A stretch of DNA of 64,000 bases from Archangium lipolyticum (GCF_024623785.1 NZ_JANKBZ010000026.1:116525-180524), one strand, 5' to 3'. Positions 8,780-19,737 are shown, counted from the first letter of the stretch. The notes: generated by a model not told the origin, from the sequence alone. Translations and numbers: made by a program.

Positions 8780-9670
8780 ATGATGAGGACACGAGCCCCC
8801 CTTCTTCCCCTGATCGTCGGTGTCATCTGCCTGGGCGCAGTGGCCGTGCTGGCCGCCCCTCCGCGCAAGCCGCCGCGAGGTCCCCACCAGGAGCCGATGC
8901 TGCCTCGCAAGGAGGTCCTTCAGGTGGTGGGGCGCAGTCAGCTGCCCCTCCTCGTGGACTACCTGTGGATCCAACTCCTCCAGGAGACCGGACGGGCGAG
9001 GACCGCCGAGGAGTACCTCGACATCTACCCCTACGCGGATCTCATCACCGACCTGGATCCCCAGTTCGACACCGTCTACCGCTTCGCGGGTAGCGCCCTG
9101 CCCACCAATCTCGGACGGGAGACGTGGGTGAACACGGAGGAGTCGACCCGCCTGCTGCGCAAGGGCCTGCCTCTCTTCCCGGATGATGTGCGGCTGCTGA
9201 TGCTGCTGGCCTACAACCTGAGCACCTTCCACAAGCAGTACCGGGAGGCCGCCCAGGTCCTGGAGCAGGCCTCCAAGCTCCCCGGCGCTCCCGAGTACCT
9301 CTCCGCCCTGGCCACTCGCCTCTACGCCCAGTCGGGCGAAGTGGAGGCGGGCATGGCCCTGGCCCAGTCGCTGGTCGAATCCGCGGAGGACGAGGAGACG
9401 CGGGCCGCTTTCGAACAACGCATCCGCGATCTGGAGATGGAGGCGCAGTTGCAGCGGGTGGACAAGGCCATCGCCACCTTCCGGGAGAACTTCGGCGTCG
9501 CGCCCCCAGACATCCAGACACTCCTGTGGCTGGGCTTCCTGGACCGGCCTCCGCATGATCCCGCCGGAGGCGGCTTCTTCCTCGGCTACGACGAGCGTGC
9601 CTACTCGGAGACGCAGCGCCGCCGACTCGAGATCTTCACCCCCGGCGATCGGGGCTACCAGTGGAACTGA
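8780..9670 (+). CDS. pilG: PilG, periplasmic accessory protein of the PilGHI transporter
   Basis: Myxobacterial PilG (unrelated to the Pseudomonas chemotaxis PilG). The 296-residue protein has an N-terminal hydrophobic signal/anchor (about residues 6-26), then an alpha-helical repeat region (about 70-230) that looks TPR-like: helices with spaced Tyr/Leu/Ala, e.g. LLAYNLSTFHKQYREAAQVL. In Myxococcus xanthus pilG, pilH and pilI follow pilA and are needed for pilus assembly. Two consecutive ATG codons open the frame and I see no strong ribosome site. Its end overlaps the GTG-initiated extension of pilH; with the ATG start of pilH the gap is 5 bp. Confidence 0.85.
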   Translation: MMRTRAPLLPLIVGVICLGAVAVLAAPPRKPPRGPHQEPMLPRKEVLQVVGRSQLPLLVDYLWIQLLQETGRARTAEEYLDIYPYADLITDLDPQFDTVYRFAGSALPTNLGRETWVNTEESTRLLRKGLPLFPDDVRLLMLLAYNLSTFHKQYREAAQVLEQASKLPGAPEYLSALATRLYAQSGEVEAGMALAQSLVESAEDEETRAAFEQRIRDLEMEAQLQRVDKAIATFRENFGVAPPDIQTLLWLGFLDRPPHDPAGGGFFLGYDERAYSETQRRRLEIFTPGDRGYQWN

Positions 9671-9675
9671 GCGCC

Positions 9676-10638
9676 ATGGACTCCAACGCGCCCATCGAAA
9701 TCCGAAACCTCTCCAAGACCTACCGGCTCGGCTTCTTGATGAACCGTCAGGTCCGCGCCCTTCAGTCGCTGGATCTCACGTTGATGCCGGGTCAGGTGTA
9801 CGGACTGCTCGGCCCCAACGGAGCCGGCAAGTCCACCACCATCAAGATCCTGATGAACCTGGTGCGCGCTTCCGAGGGGGAGGCCCGCATCTTCGGCCTG
9901 CCGCCGAACGACAAGGAAGCGCGGCGCCGCGTGGGCTACGTGCCCGAGAACCCGGCACCGTACGAGTACCTCACCGGCCGCGAGTTCGTCACGCTCTCGG
10001 GACGGCTGGCTGGCATGAGCGGCAAGGAGCTGGATGACCGCGTCTCCAAGGTCCTGGGCATGGTGGAGATGGAGCGCACGGCCCACCTGCAGATCCGCCG
10101 CTACAGCAAGGGCATGGTGCAGCGCGTGGCGCTGGCCCAGGCGTTGGTGAGCCGGCCCTCGCTGCTCATCCTCGACGAGCCCACCTCGGGCCTGGATCCG
10201 GTGGGACGCCGGCAGATCCGCGACCTCATCCTCGAGGAGCGCGAGCGCGGCACCACCATCCTCTTCTGCACGCACATCATCCCGGACGTGGAGGCGCTGT
10301 GCGAGCGGGTGGCGGTGCTGGTGGGAGGACGGCGGGTGCGTGAGGGAAGCGTGGCCGAGCTGCTCAGCTCCGAGACGACGCAGGTGGAGCTGACGGTGGA
10401 AGGACTGCCGCGGGAGAGCATCCAGGCGCTGGGTGTTCCGCTGGAGTCCTCGCAGACCCTGGACAGCCGCGTGATGCTGCGCGTGCGCGAGTCGGAGTCG
10501 CAACCGCTGCTCAAGAAGCTGCTGGAGGCGGGAGCACGGGTGACGAAGCTGCAACCCGCCCGCTTCTCACTCGAAGACCTCTTCCTGCGCGCGCTCGAGG
10601 AAGCGCGGCAAGGCCCCGTTGGAGGGGAGATCTCCTGA
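9676..10638 (+). CDS. pilH: PilH, ABC transporter ATP-binding protein
   Basis: Cytoplasmic ATPase of the PilGHI exporter. Walker A GPNGAGKST near residue 47, Q-loop-equivalent region GYVPENPAPYEY, an atypical signature region (RRYSKGMVQRVAL), Walker B LLILDEPTSGLDP and H-loop FCTHI; C-terminal regulatory extension. This is the CcmA/drug-export type. I chose the ATG at 9676; a GTG at 9661 overlapping pilG is possible. Its stop overlaps the pilI start (TGATG), so pilH and pilI are translationally coupled. Confidence 0.9.
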   Translation: MDSNAPIEIRNLSKTYRLGFLMNRQVRALQSLDLTLMPGQVYGLLGPNGAGKSTTIKILMNLVRASEGEARIFGLPPNDKEARRRVGYVPENPAPYEYLTGREFVTLSGRLAGMSGKELDDRVSKVLGMVEMERTAHLQIRRYSKGMVQRVALAQALVSRPSLLILDEPTSGLDPVGRRQIRDLILEERERGTTILFCTHIIPDVEALCERVAVLVGGRRVREGSVAELLSSETTQVELTVEGLPRESIQALGVPLESSQTLDSRVMLRVRESESQPLLKKLLEAGARVTKLQPARFSLEDLFLRALEEARQGPVGGEIS

Positions 10639-11405
10639 TGAATCCCTTCATCGCCCTGGCGTTCAATGGCTTCCGCGAAGCCCGCCGCAACCGCATCACC
10701 CTGGTGGTGGGCGTCTTCGCCCTCATCCTGCTGCTGTCCAGCACGCTGGTCGTGGCGGTCACCGTCACCACCTTCGAGCGCGTCCTCACCGACATGGGTC
10801 TGGGCGCCATGAGCCTCACCCTGTCACTGCTCGCCATCTTCCTGTCCAGCGGACTGCTGTCGCGGGAGATCGAACGGCGCACCATCTTCCTGATGGTGTC
10901 CAAGCCCATCTCGCGCGGTGCCTTCCTGGTGGGACGGCTGGTCGGCAACATGCTCACCCTGACGGTGCTGCTGGCGGCCATGAGCGTGCTGTTCTTCCTG
11001 CTGATGGCCGGCTACGGCTACCCCGTCACCTCCGCACACCTCACCGCCATCGTCATGCTGTGGTTCGAGCTGTGGGTGCTCAGTGGCGTGGGCTTCCTGA
11101 TGTCGAGCTTCTCCAGCCAGGCGGTGTCCGCCTTCGTGACGGTGAGCCTCTACTTCGCCGGGCACCTGGCGGGTGACATCTACAAGCTGGCGCAGAAGTC
11201 CGAGAGCGGGCTCATCCAGAAGGTGGGCCGGGCCGCCTACTACCTGCTGCCGGACCTGGAGCGGCTCAACTACCGCCCCCATGCCACCTACGGCGTGGTC
11301 ACCCGTATGGGCGAGTTGCTGCCCTCCGCGGGCTACGCCCTCGCCTTCACGGGCGTGCTGGTGTCCCTGGCCGTCCTCCTCTTCAACAGGCGGGACTTCC
11401 GCTAG
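10638..11405 (+). CDS. pilI: PilI, ABC transporter permease
   Basis: Integral-membrane partner of PilH, 255 residues with six predicted spans (about residues 20-45, 55-75, 105-130, 135-155, 160-185 and 225-248), in the ABC-2 permease style. The N-terminal FNGFREARRNRI helix precedes the first span. In Myxococcus xanthus loss of pilI blocks pilus export, but the transported substrate is not known and cannot be read from the sequence. It converges on pilR with only 28 bp between the stops, with no clear terminator. Confidence 0.87.
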   Translation: MNPFIALAFNGFREARRNRITLVVGVFALILLLSSTLVVAVTVTTFERVLTDMGLGAMSLTLSLLAIFLSSGLLSREIERRTIFLMVSKPISRGAFLVGRLVGNMLTLTVLLAAMSVLFFLLMAGYGYPVTSAHLTAIVMLWFELWVLSGVGFLMSSFSSQAVSAFVTVSLYFAGHLAGDIYKLAQKSESGLIQKVGRAAYYLLPDLERLNYRPHATYGVVTRMGELLPSAGYALAFTGVLVSLAVLLFNRRDFR

Positions 11406-11433
11406 GCCGCCCGGAGCGGGACGGCGAGGCGCA

Positions 11434-12825
11434 TCACGGCTCGTCGTCCTGGTCGGACAGTCCGTGCTTGGCCAGACGGTAGCGGAAGGAGCGGAACGTC
11501 AGTCCGAGCAGATCCGCCGCCCGCGTCTTCACCCCGCCCGCCTGGGCCATGGCGGCCACCAGGTAGCGCCGCTCGGCATCATCCAGGTGGCGCTCCAGCG
11601 AGAAGCCGGCGCCGAGTGACACCTGTCCCTGCTCCGCCGAGGGCCGCTCCGGCTCCCCTCGCAGCGAGGGAGGCAGCGCGGCCAGCGTCAGCACGTCCCC
11701 ATCCGCCAGCGTGGCCGCGCGCTCGACGATGTTCTCCAACTGGCGCACGTTGCCGGGGAAGGCGTAGGAGGACAGTACGGACATGGCCTCCGGGGAGAAG
11801 CGCAGCCCCAGCCGCCCCAACTCCTTGCGCTGCCGCTCGAGGAAGTGCTCGGCGAGCAGGGGAATGTCGCTGGCGCGCTCTCGCAGGGGCGGCAGCTCCA
11901 GCGTGATGACGTTGAGACGGTAGAAGAGATCCTCGCGGAAGCGCCCCGCCTTCACCTCGGCCTCCAGACGCTTGTTGGTGGCCGCCAGCACGCGCGCGTG
12001 GAAGGGCACCTCCGACGCGCTGCCCACCGGCTTCACCTTCTTCTCCTGGAGCACGCGCAGCAGCTTCACCTGGGTGGCCGGCGGTATCTCGCCGATCTCG
12101 TCGAGGAATACCGTCCCCTCCCCCGCGTGCACGAGCAGGCCCGGCCGCTCCTGCGTGGCGCCAGTGAAGGCCCCCTTCACGTGGCCGAAGAGCTCACTCT
12201 CCAGCACGCCCTCGTTGAGCGCCGCGCAGTTGACGGGGAGGAAGGGCTGGCCGGCACGCGGGCTCTTGAGATGGATGGCCTTGGCGATGAGCTCCTTGCC
12301 CGTCCCGCTCTCACCGTGGATGAGGACTGTGGAGCGGGTGGGCGCCACCTTCTCCACCAGGTTCCACACCGCCCGCATCCGCTCGCTGCGGCCCACCCCG
12401 ATGACGCCCGCCCCGGGCACCAGGTGCTCGCGCAGCGAGACGTTCTCCCGGCGCAGCTCGCGCTTCTCCAGCGCCTTCTGCACCAGCAGCTTGAGCTCCT
12501 CGTTGTCGAAGGGCTTGCCGATGTAGTCGTACGCCCCCTCGCGCATGGCCTCCACCGCCGAGGCCGCCGTGCCGAAGGCGGTGATGACGATGACCTCGGG
12601 CGGCTCGGCCAGGGCTCGCGCCCCGCGCAGCACGTCCATGCCACTCTGCGAGGCCCCCAGCTTCATGTCGGTGATGACCAGGTCCACCGGCTTGGAGCCC
12701 AGCACCTCCCTGGCCGCCCGTACGCTGTCCGCGCACGTCACCTGATAGCCCGCCCGGGTGAGCAGCACCTCCAGGAACTCGCGCATCGACAGCTCATCGT
12801 CCACCACCAGGATGTGCACGGCCAC
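11434..12825 (-). CDS. pilR: Sigma54-dependent response regulator PilR
   Basis: NtrC-type activator of pilA transcription. Receiver domain (about residues 3-118, phospho-acceptor in LVITDMKLG), AAA+ domain with Walker A GESGTGKE, canonical GAFTGA loop, Walker B GTVFLDEIGEI, and a C-terminal Fis-type helix-turn-helix (TRAADLLGLTFRSFRYRLAKHG). The GTG at 12825 follows GGAAGGGAG at good spacing and begins right at the receiver; a TTG at 12843 is a less likely start. It lies 14 bp after the pilS stop, so the pair is co-expressed. The sigma54 promoter before pilA is its expected target. Confidence 0.92.
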   Translation of the reverse strand: MAVHILVVDDELSMREFLEVLLTRAGYQVTCADSVRAAREVLGSKPVDLVITDMKLGASQSGMDVLRGARALAEPPEVIVITAFGTAASAVEAMREGAYDYIGKPFDNEELKLLVQKALEKRELRRENVSLREHLVPGAGVIGVGRSERMRAVWNLVEKVAPTRSTVLIHGESGTGKELIAKAIHLKSPRAGQPFLPVNCAALNEGVLESELFGHVKGAFTGATQERPGLLVHAGEGTVFLDEIGEIPPATQVKLLRVLQEKKVKPVGSASEVPFHARVLAATNKRLEAEVKAGRFREDLFYRLNVITLELPPLRERASDIPLLAEHFLERQRKELGRLGLRFSPEAMSVLSSYAFPGNVRQLENIVERAATLADGDVLTLAALPPSLRGEPERPSAEQGQVSLGAGFSLERHLDDAERRYLVAAMAQAGGVKTRAADLLGLTFRSFRYRLAKHGLSDQDDEP

Positions 12826-12839
12826 GCTCTCCCTTCCCC

Positions 12840-14468
12840 TCAACCCTGCAGGGGCAACTGAATGAGGAACTCGGTGCCCTCCCGCGGAGAGGAGGACACC
12901 CGGATGTTGCCACCATGTGCCCGCACGATGGAGTACGCAGTGGACAGTCCCAACCCGGTGCCGCCCTCCCGGGTGCTGAAGAAGGGCTCGAAGATGCGCG
13001 ACAGGTCCGAGGCGGGAATGCTGCCGGCCGAGTCCCAGATGCGCAGCAAGGCTTGCTCCCCCAGGGCCTCCAACGACACCCGCACCCCGCCTCCCTCGCC
13101 GGCCGCCTGGAAGGCGTTGCGCAGGATGTTGATGAGGACCTGCCGGAGCTGGTCCGCGTCCACCGGCACGCGCAGGGGTGCCAGTACCGTCTCCACCCGC
13201 ACCTGCCGGGCGATCGGATCCGCCCTCAGCATGTCCACCGTCTCCGCCACCAGCACCTCCAGCTCCAACTCCTGCTTGTTGGGTGGTGGTGGCCGGGCGA
13301 AGCGCAGGAAATCCTCCACCAGCTTGGAGAGCCGGTCCGACTCGCGCAGCAATATCGCCACCAGCCTGGCCGAGCCCGGGTCCGTCCCCGGATCCTGCAC
13401 CAGCAGCTGCGCCGAGCCCCGCATGGCCGCCAGCGGGTTGCGAATCTCATGCGCCAGCTGGGCGGCCAGCGTCCCCAGGGACGCCAGCCGGTCCGCGCGC
13501 TTCAGGTCCTCCTCGATGCGGCGCAGCTCGGTGAGATCCTGGAAGACGATGAGCGTCCCCAGCTCGCTGCCCTCCAGCTCCGTCACCGTCAACCCCAGCG
13601 TGCGCAGGCCGGACGACGTGCGGACCGTCAGCTCCCTGCGGCGCAGGCGGACATCCGGCCCCAGCGCTCCCGGTAGCAGCGCCTCCACGTGCGTGCCCGG
13701 CGCCAACCGCGACTCCAGCGACAGGATGGAGATGGCGGCACGGTTGACGAAGGTGACGGCTCCGGCCGCGTTGCAGGTGATGAGCCCCGAGGGCATGCAG
13801 GCGAGGATCTGCCGCTGCAGGACGTCCAACCGCTTGAGGTCCGCCACGCGCGCGGACAGCTGGCCACCGGTCGCCGACAGCTGGCGCGCCAGGTAGCCCG
13901 CCAGCACGGCGATGAGGAAGAGGGCCAGGACGTTGCTGGCCATCAGGAAGGCGAACCGGCCTCGCGTCGGGGTGGTGGCGCTGATGGGCGGCACCAACCA
14001 GTTGAACTTCACCGCCACCAGCAGCGAGGCGTAGGCGAGCGCGCCAGCCCCCGCGGAGATGAGTGCTCCCCGGCCATCCAGCACCATGCTCGCGACGATG
14101 ACCGTCAGCAGGTAGAGGAAGGTGAAGGGGCTGTCCCCCACGCCCGTGAGGAACACGAGCGCCGAGGCGATGACCAGGTCCCCCACCACCTGTACCGCCG
14201 CCGCCACCCGGCCCACCTCGCCCCGGCGCAGCATGAGGCCATAGACGAGGGTGAAGACGTACACGAGCCCGATGACCGCGAAGGACAGCATGTCCACGCG
14301 GCTGGGCTCTTCGAGAGGCTGGACGAACAGGCGGACGGCGACGGCGATCAACGACAGGCTGACGGCCACCGTGCGGAACACGGTGAGCCAGATCAGCCGC
14401 GTGCGAAGCGCGTCCGCCTCGGGCGGAGCGGCGAGGACCAGACGGCCGCCGACGCTACTTGACGGCAC
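12840..14468 (-). CDS. pilS: Membrane sensor histidine kinase PilS
   Basis: Partner of PilR. Six membrane spans fill about residues 25-210 with very short loops (PilS type, which in other bacteria senses PilA in the membrane), then a PAS domain (about 215-325), HisKA with QLAHEIRNPLAAM, and HATPase with N box NILRNAFQAA and a degenerate G1 box (DSAGSIP in place of DxGxGIP) plus GTGLGLSTA. The start is uncertain: GTG at 14468 overlaps the end of pilC by 14 bases; the frame extends up to 14513. The degenerate G1 box may affect ATP binding. Confidence 0.88.
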   Translation of the reverse strand: MPSSSVGGRLVLAAPPEADALRTRLIWLTVFRTVAVSLSLIAVAVRLFVQPLEEPSRVDMLSFAVIGLVYVFTLVYGLMLRRGEVGRVAAAVQVVGDLVIASALVFLTGVGDSPFTFLYLLTVIVASMVLDGRGALISAGAGALAYASLLVAVKFNWLVPPISATTPTRGRFAFLMASNVLALFLIAVLAGYLARQLSATGGQLSARVADLKRLDVLQRQILACMPSGLITCNAAGAVTFVNRAAISILSLESRLAPGTHVEALLPGALGPDVRLRRRELTVRTSSGLRTLGLTVTELEGSELGTLIVFQDLTELRRIEEDLKRADRLASLGTLAAQLAHEIRNPLAAMRGSAQLLVQDPGTDPGSARLVAILLRESDRLSKLVEDFLRFARPPPPNKQELELEVLVAETVDMLRADPIARQVRVETVLAPLRVPVDADQLRQVLINILRNAFQAAGEGGGVRVSLEALGEQALLRIWDSAGSIPASDLSRIFEPFFSTREGGTGLGLSTAYSIVRAHGGNIRVSSSPREGTEFLIQLPLQG

Positions 14469-15714
14469 CGGCGATGGAGAAGATGGGCAGGTACATGGCG
14501 ATGAGGAAGCCACCGACCACGCCGCCCAGGAACACCATGAGGAGCGGTTCGATCATCGACGTGAGGGCCGCGACCGCCGTGTCCACCTCGTCGTCGTAGA
14601 AGTCGGCGATCTTGTTGAGCATCGTGTCCATGGCGCCCGTGGCCTCGCCCACGCCGATCATCTGCACCACCATGGGCGGGAACACCTTCGTCTCCAGCAG
14701 CGGACCGGCGATGTTCTTGCCCTCGGCGATCTTCCCGCGCACGAAGTAGATGGCCTCTTCCACCGTGCGGTTACCGGCCGTCTTCGCCGTCACGTCCAGC
14801 GCGTCCAGGATGGGCACGCCCGAGGAGATCATCGTGCCGAGCGTCCGGGTGAAGCGCGCCACCGCCACCTTGCGGATGACGGGCCCGAAGAGCGGCGCCA
14901 TCAGGAAGACCTTGTCCCAGAACCGCCGGCCCTGCGGGTGACGGTACGAGTACGTGAAGGAGACGGCCGCGAGGACGACGGCGCCGAAGGCGTGCAGGTA
15001 GTACTCCTGCGCCACGGCGGACAGGTCCACCACGAACTGGGTGGGCGCGGGCAGCGCCTGACCGAAGTCCTTGAACATCTTCTCGAACGTCGGCGTCACC
15101 TTGAGGAGCAGCAGCGCCGTCACGCCGAAGGCCACCAGGATGACGATGGCCGGGTAGGTCATCGCGCCCTTGACCTTGCGCTTGAGCTTCTCGTTCTTCT
15201 CGCGGTAGGCCGCGAGGCGGTTGAGGATGGTATCGAGGATACCGCCCACCTCACCCGCGGCGCACAGCTGGACGAAGAGCTCGTCGAACACCTTGGGGTG
15301 GTCCGCCAGCGCGTCCGCGAAGGTGGAGCCCTGCTCCACCTTGGTCTTGATGGCGAACACGACCTTGCGGAAGGCCGGGTTGTCCATCTGGCTGCCCAGG
15401 ATGTCGAGGCACTGCACCAGCGGCAGGCCGGCGTCGATCATCGTGGCGAACTGACGGGTGAAGATGAGGATGTCCTTGCCCGTCACGCCTCCGGCCAGGA
15501 AGCCCAGGTCAAGGTTGGAATCCAGCATCCCCTTGCGGCGGACCTTGACCGGATTGAGACCGAGCGACTTGAGGCGCGCGTTGACCGCCTCGATGTCGGC
15601 GGCCTCCATCTCGCCCTTCTTGGTCTCACCAGACTTGGTCTTGGCCTCCCAGAGGAACTGGGCCGTGTTCTTGGACTTCTGGGGTGCAGCTTTCTGAGTC
15701 GCCGTTGCAGCCAT
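14455..15714 (-). CDS. pilC: Type IV pilus platform protein PilC
   Basis: Inner-membrane platform protein (GspF family) that couples PilB and PilT rotation to pilin insertion or removal. 419 residues: a cytoplasmic N-terminus with FLWEAKTKSGETKKG, two T2SSF domains (about residues 75-200 and 280-405), and three membrane spans near 175-195, 225-250 and 385-410. Motif GEVGGILDTILNRLA and its second-copy equivalent GEATGAMDTMLNKIA are characteristic. It lies 51 bp after pilT and overlaps the likely pilS start. Confidence 0.95.
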   Translation of the reverse strand: MAATATQKAAPQKSKNTAQFLWEAKTKSGETKKGEMEAADIEAVNARLKSLGLNPVKVRRKGMLDSNLDLGFLAGGVTGKDILIFTRQFATMIDAGLPLVQCLDILGSQMDNPAFRKVVFAIKTKVEQGSTFADALADHPKVFDELFVQLCAAGEVGGILDTILNRLAAYREKNEKLKRKVKGAMTYPAIVILVAFGVTALLLLKVTPTFEKMFKDFGQALPAPTQFVVDLSAVAQEYYLHAFGAVVLAAVSFTYSYRHPQGRRFWDKVFLMAPLFGPVIRKVAVARFTRTLGTMISSGVPILDALDVTAKTAGNRTVEEAIYFVRGKIAEGKNIAGPLLETKVFPPMVVQMIGVGEATGAMDTMLNKIADFYDDEVDTAVAALTSMIEPLLMVFLGGVVGGFLIAMYLPIFSIAGAVK

Positions 15715-15765
15715 ACAGCCCTCCGAGGGGGACGCGAGTCTATCCCCGCGGTTGAATTTCGCGAA

Positions 15766-16875
<1,110 letters not shown>

Positions 16876-16923
16876 GAAAACCGTCCTTCGGAAAGGTGGG
16901 GGATGCCGGGGGGGTAGAGCGGG

Positions 16924-18627
16924 TTAGAAGTTGTCGGGCGCCGTGTTGGCCACCACCTCGTCCAACGTGGTGACGCCGTCCATCATCTTCGCCAGAGCCG
17001 ACATGCGCAGAGAGCTCATACCCAGGCGGATGGCCTCCTGCTTCAGCTCGGCGGCGGAGGCGCCGTTGATGACCAGCTCCTTGAGGCCGTCCCAGAAGGG
17101 CATGACCTCGTAGATGGCCACGCGGCCACGGTAGCCGCGGTCGTTGCAGTCGCGGCAGCCGACCTTCTCGTACATGGTGAAGGTGCCGAGCTTCTCCGCG
17201 GGCACGCCCGCGTTGAGCAGGGCCTGCTCGTCCACGTTCTCCGCCGGCCGCTTGCAGGCGGGGCACAGGCGGCGCGCCAGACGCTGGGCGAGAATCAGGT
17301 TGAGCGAGGCCGTCACGAGGAAGGGCTCGATGCCCATGTTGAGCAGACGGCTCACCGTGCCAGGGGCGTCGTTGGTGTGCAGCGTGGAGAGCACCAGGTG
17401 GCCCGTGAGCGCCGCCTTCACCGCGATTTCGCCCGTCTCGAAGTCGCGGATCTCACCGATCATGATGATGTCGGGATCCTGACGGAGGAAGGAGCGCAGC
17501 GCCGCGGCGAAGTTCAGGCCGATGTCTTCATGCATCTGCACCTGGTTGATGCCGGCGAAGTTGAACTCGACCGGGTCCTCGGCGGTGGCGATGTTGGTGT
17601 CGATCTGGTTGAGCGACGCGAGCGCCGAGTACAGCGTCGTCGTCTTGCCGGAGCCCGTGGGACCCGTCACCAGCACCATGCCGTAGGGACGCTCGATGGC
17701 CTCCTTGAACCAGGCCAGCGGCTGCGGATCGAAGCCCAGCTTCGTCATGTCCAGCTGGAGGTTCGACTTGTCCAGGAGGCGGAGCACCACCTTCTCGCCG
17801 AAGAGCGTGGGGCACACGCTCACGCGGAAGTCCATCTCCTTGCCACCGCCGAGCTTGATCTTGATACGGCCGTCCTGCGGCAGGCGGCGCTCGGAGATGT
17901 CCAGGTCCGCCATGATCTTCAGACGGCTGGTGATGGCGTTCTTGAGCTTCATCGGCGGACGCATCACCTCGTAGAGGGAGCCGTCGATGCGGAAGCGGAC
18001 GCGGAAGTCCTTCTCGTAGGGCTCGACGTGGATGTCCGAGGCGCGCTTCTTGATGGCGTCCTGGAGGATGAGGTTCACCAGCTTGACGACGGGGGCGTCG
18101 TCCGCGGCGCGGGCCATCTCCTCGATGTTGCCCTCCTCCTCCTCCTTGGCCACCTCGATGTCCTCGGCGATCTCGTCGACGAGGGCGTTCATGTCCGGGC
18201 CCTTCTCGGCGTAGTAGCGCTCGATGGCCTCGCGGATGGAGATTTCGGAAGCGACCACCGGCTCCACGTTGTAGCCGGTGAGGAACTTCAGGTCGTCCAC
18301 CGCGTAGATGTTGGACGGATCGCACATCGCCACGATGAGCGAGGGGCCGGCGCGGTTGACGGGGATCACCAGGTGCTTCTCGGCCACTTCCTTCGGCACG
18401 AGCTTGATGATCTCCGCGTCGATGTCGAAGTCCTTCAGGTTGATGGCCGGAACGCCGTACTGCTTGGAGAGGAAGTCGGTGAGCTTGGACTCCTCGATGG
18501 CGCCCGTCTTGATGAGGGCCGTGCCAATGCGCGTGCCGTTCTTCTGCTGCTCTTCCTGGGCCTTGCGCAACTGCTGGACGGAAATGAGGTTCTCGCGAAC
18601 CAGCAGTTCACCAAGTCGACCGGACAT
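16924..18627 (-). CDS. pilB: Pilus extension ATPase PilB with MshEN c-di-GMP-binding domain
   Basis: Hexameric motor ATPase for pilin polymerisation. The N-terminal MshEN domain carries two tandem motifs (RLGELL at residue 4 and RIGTALIKTGAIEESKL at residue 33) of the kind that bind cyclic di-GMP in MshE/PilB relatives. The ATPase part has Walker A GPTGSGKTTTL near residue 325, Asp box AEDPVEFNF, Walker B DPDIIMIGEIRD and a zinc-binding tetracysteine (CPAC and CRDC). 567 residues, full length. First gene of the pilBTCSR operon, driven by the promoter at 18729-18758. Confidence 0.96.
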   Translation of the reverse strand: MSGRLGELLVRENLISVQQLRKAQEEQQKNGTRIGTALIKTGAIEESKLTDFLSKQYGVPAINLKDFDIDAEIIKLVPKEVAEKHLVIPVNRAGPSLIVAMCDPSNIYAVDDLKFLTGYNVEPVVASEISIREAIERYYAEKGPDMNALVDEIAEDIEVAKEEEEGNIEEMARAADDAPVVKLVNLILQDAIKKRASDIHVEPYEKDFRVRFRIDGSLYEVMRPPMKLKNAITSRLKIMADLDISERRLPQDGRIKIKLGGGKEMDFRVSVCPTLFGEKVVLRLLDKSNLQLDMTKLGFDPQPLAWFKEAIERPYGMVLVTGPTGSGKTTTLYSALASLNQIDTNIATAEDPVEFNFAGINQVQMHEDIGLNFAAALRSFLRQDPDIIMIGEIRDFETGEIAVKAALTGHLVLSTLHTNDAPGTVSRLLNMGIEPFLVTASLNLILAQRLARRLCPACKRPAENVDEQALLNAGVPAEKLGTFTMYEKVGCRDCNDRGYRGRVAIYEVMPFWDGLKELVINGASAAELKQEAIRLGMSSLRMSALAKMMDGVTTLDEVVANTAPDNF

Positions 18628-18728
18628 TCAAAAGCCTCGAGCGTTGGGATGACTGAATGGCGCCCGGCGCGTGACGACGCGAACGGACACCCGAGATGCG
18701 CGAAAACAAGAGCGCATGAGACTGTTGG

Positions 18729-18758
18729 ATTAAAGGAAGTGACGCGCAACCCTGTCAA
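18729..18758 (-). promoter_or_regulatory. Sigma70-type promoter of the pilB operon
   Basis: On the minus strand, TTGACA and TTTAAT are separated by 18 bases, nearly consensus. It gives a start near 18722 and a leader of about 95 bases before the pilB ATG. The best housekeeping-type promoter in the pil locus. Confidence 0.7.
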
Positions 18759-18813
18759 GGCGGCGCCCCGGACTCCCTTCCCCACCAAGTCGTTGAATCC
18801 GTTCGGGAAAATT

Positions 18814-19737
18814 TCAGTCGGACGCCCGGGCGATCACCGTCCGGGCAGCCTCGACGTCCCTCTTGATCTGCCCCACCAGTTCCGCTACCGACCCGAACCG
18901 GCGCTCGGCGCGCAGCCGCTCCAGGAACTGCACCCGCAGCTCCTTGCCATACAGGTCCCCCTCGAAGTCCAACAGGTGCGCCTCGATGGTGACCTCGTTG
19001 ACCCCGAAGGTGGGTTTGACACCGATATTGGCCACACCCGGACGCCAGGTGGAATCCGGTTCGCCGAGGAAGCGGACGCGGATGGCGTACACGCCAGCGG
19101 CCGGGCGCAGCTCGTTCTGGGTGTCCACGTTGGCGGTGGGGAAGCCGATGCCCCGGCCCCGGCCGTGACCGGTGACGACGGTGCCGTCCAGGTCGAACGG
19201 CCGCCCCAGGAGCCGCTGCGCGGCCCCCACCCGGCCCTCGAGGATGTACTCGCGTACCTTGGAGGACGAGGCCACCACCCCATCCACCGTGACGGGAGGT
19301 ACCACGTGCACCTGGGCGCCCCGGGCGGCGGCGGCCTCGCGCAGGGTGTCCGCCGTGCCGGCGCGGGCGGCCCCGTAGGTGAAGTCGTAGCCCACCACGA
19401 TGTGGCGCGCGCCCACCACGTCCAGCAGCGAGGCCTCGAAGTCGCGCGGCGAGTGGCGGGCGTACTCCAGCGTGAAGGGCTGCACCACCGCCGCCTCCAG
19501 CCCGAAGGACTCGAAGAGCTCCAGCTTGCGCGGCAGCAGGGTGATGAGCTTGGGGGCCAGCTCCGGCTGGAGCACCTTGCCCGGGTGGGGTTGGAAGGTG
19601 AGCGCGGCGGGAGCGCCGTGGCGCCGGGCCTCGGCGAAGAGGGCCTGGTGGCCCAGGTGCACCCCGTCGAAATTACCCAGCGCGAGCGCACAGCCGGCCA
19701 GCTCCCGCGCCTCCGTGACACCGTGGAAGACCTTCAT
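18814..19737 (-). CDS. ribF: Bifunctional riboflavin kinase / FAD synthetase RibF
   Basis: Makes FMN from riboflavin and FAD from FMN. N-terminal FAD synthetase domain with the nucleotidyltransferase motif GNFDGVHLGHQ (residues 22-32) and SSSKVREYI; C-terminal riboflavin kinase domain with GHGRGRGIGFPTAN and the GVYAIRVRF strand. About 307 residues, full length. The ATG at 19737 (MKVFHGV) was chosen because the family starts there; the frame extends to 19791. Its promoter region faces trmB. Unrelated to pilus function but adjacent to pilB. Confidence 0.94.
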   Translation of the reverse strand: MKVFHGVTEARELAGCALALGNFDGVHLGHQALFAEARRHGAPAALTFQPHPGKVLQPELAPKLITLLPRKLELFESFGLEAAVVQPFTLEYARHSPRDFEASLLDVVGARHIVVGYDFTYGAARAGTADTLREAAAARGAQVHVVPPVTVDGVVASSSKVREYILEGRVGAAQRLLGRPFDLDGTVVTGHGRGRGIGFPTANVDTQNELRPAAGVYAIRVRFLGEPDSTWRPGVANIGVKPTFGVNEVTIEAHLLDFEGDLYGKELRVQFLERLRAERRFGSVAELVGQIKRDVEAARTVIARASD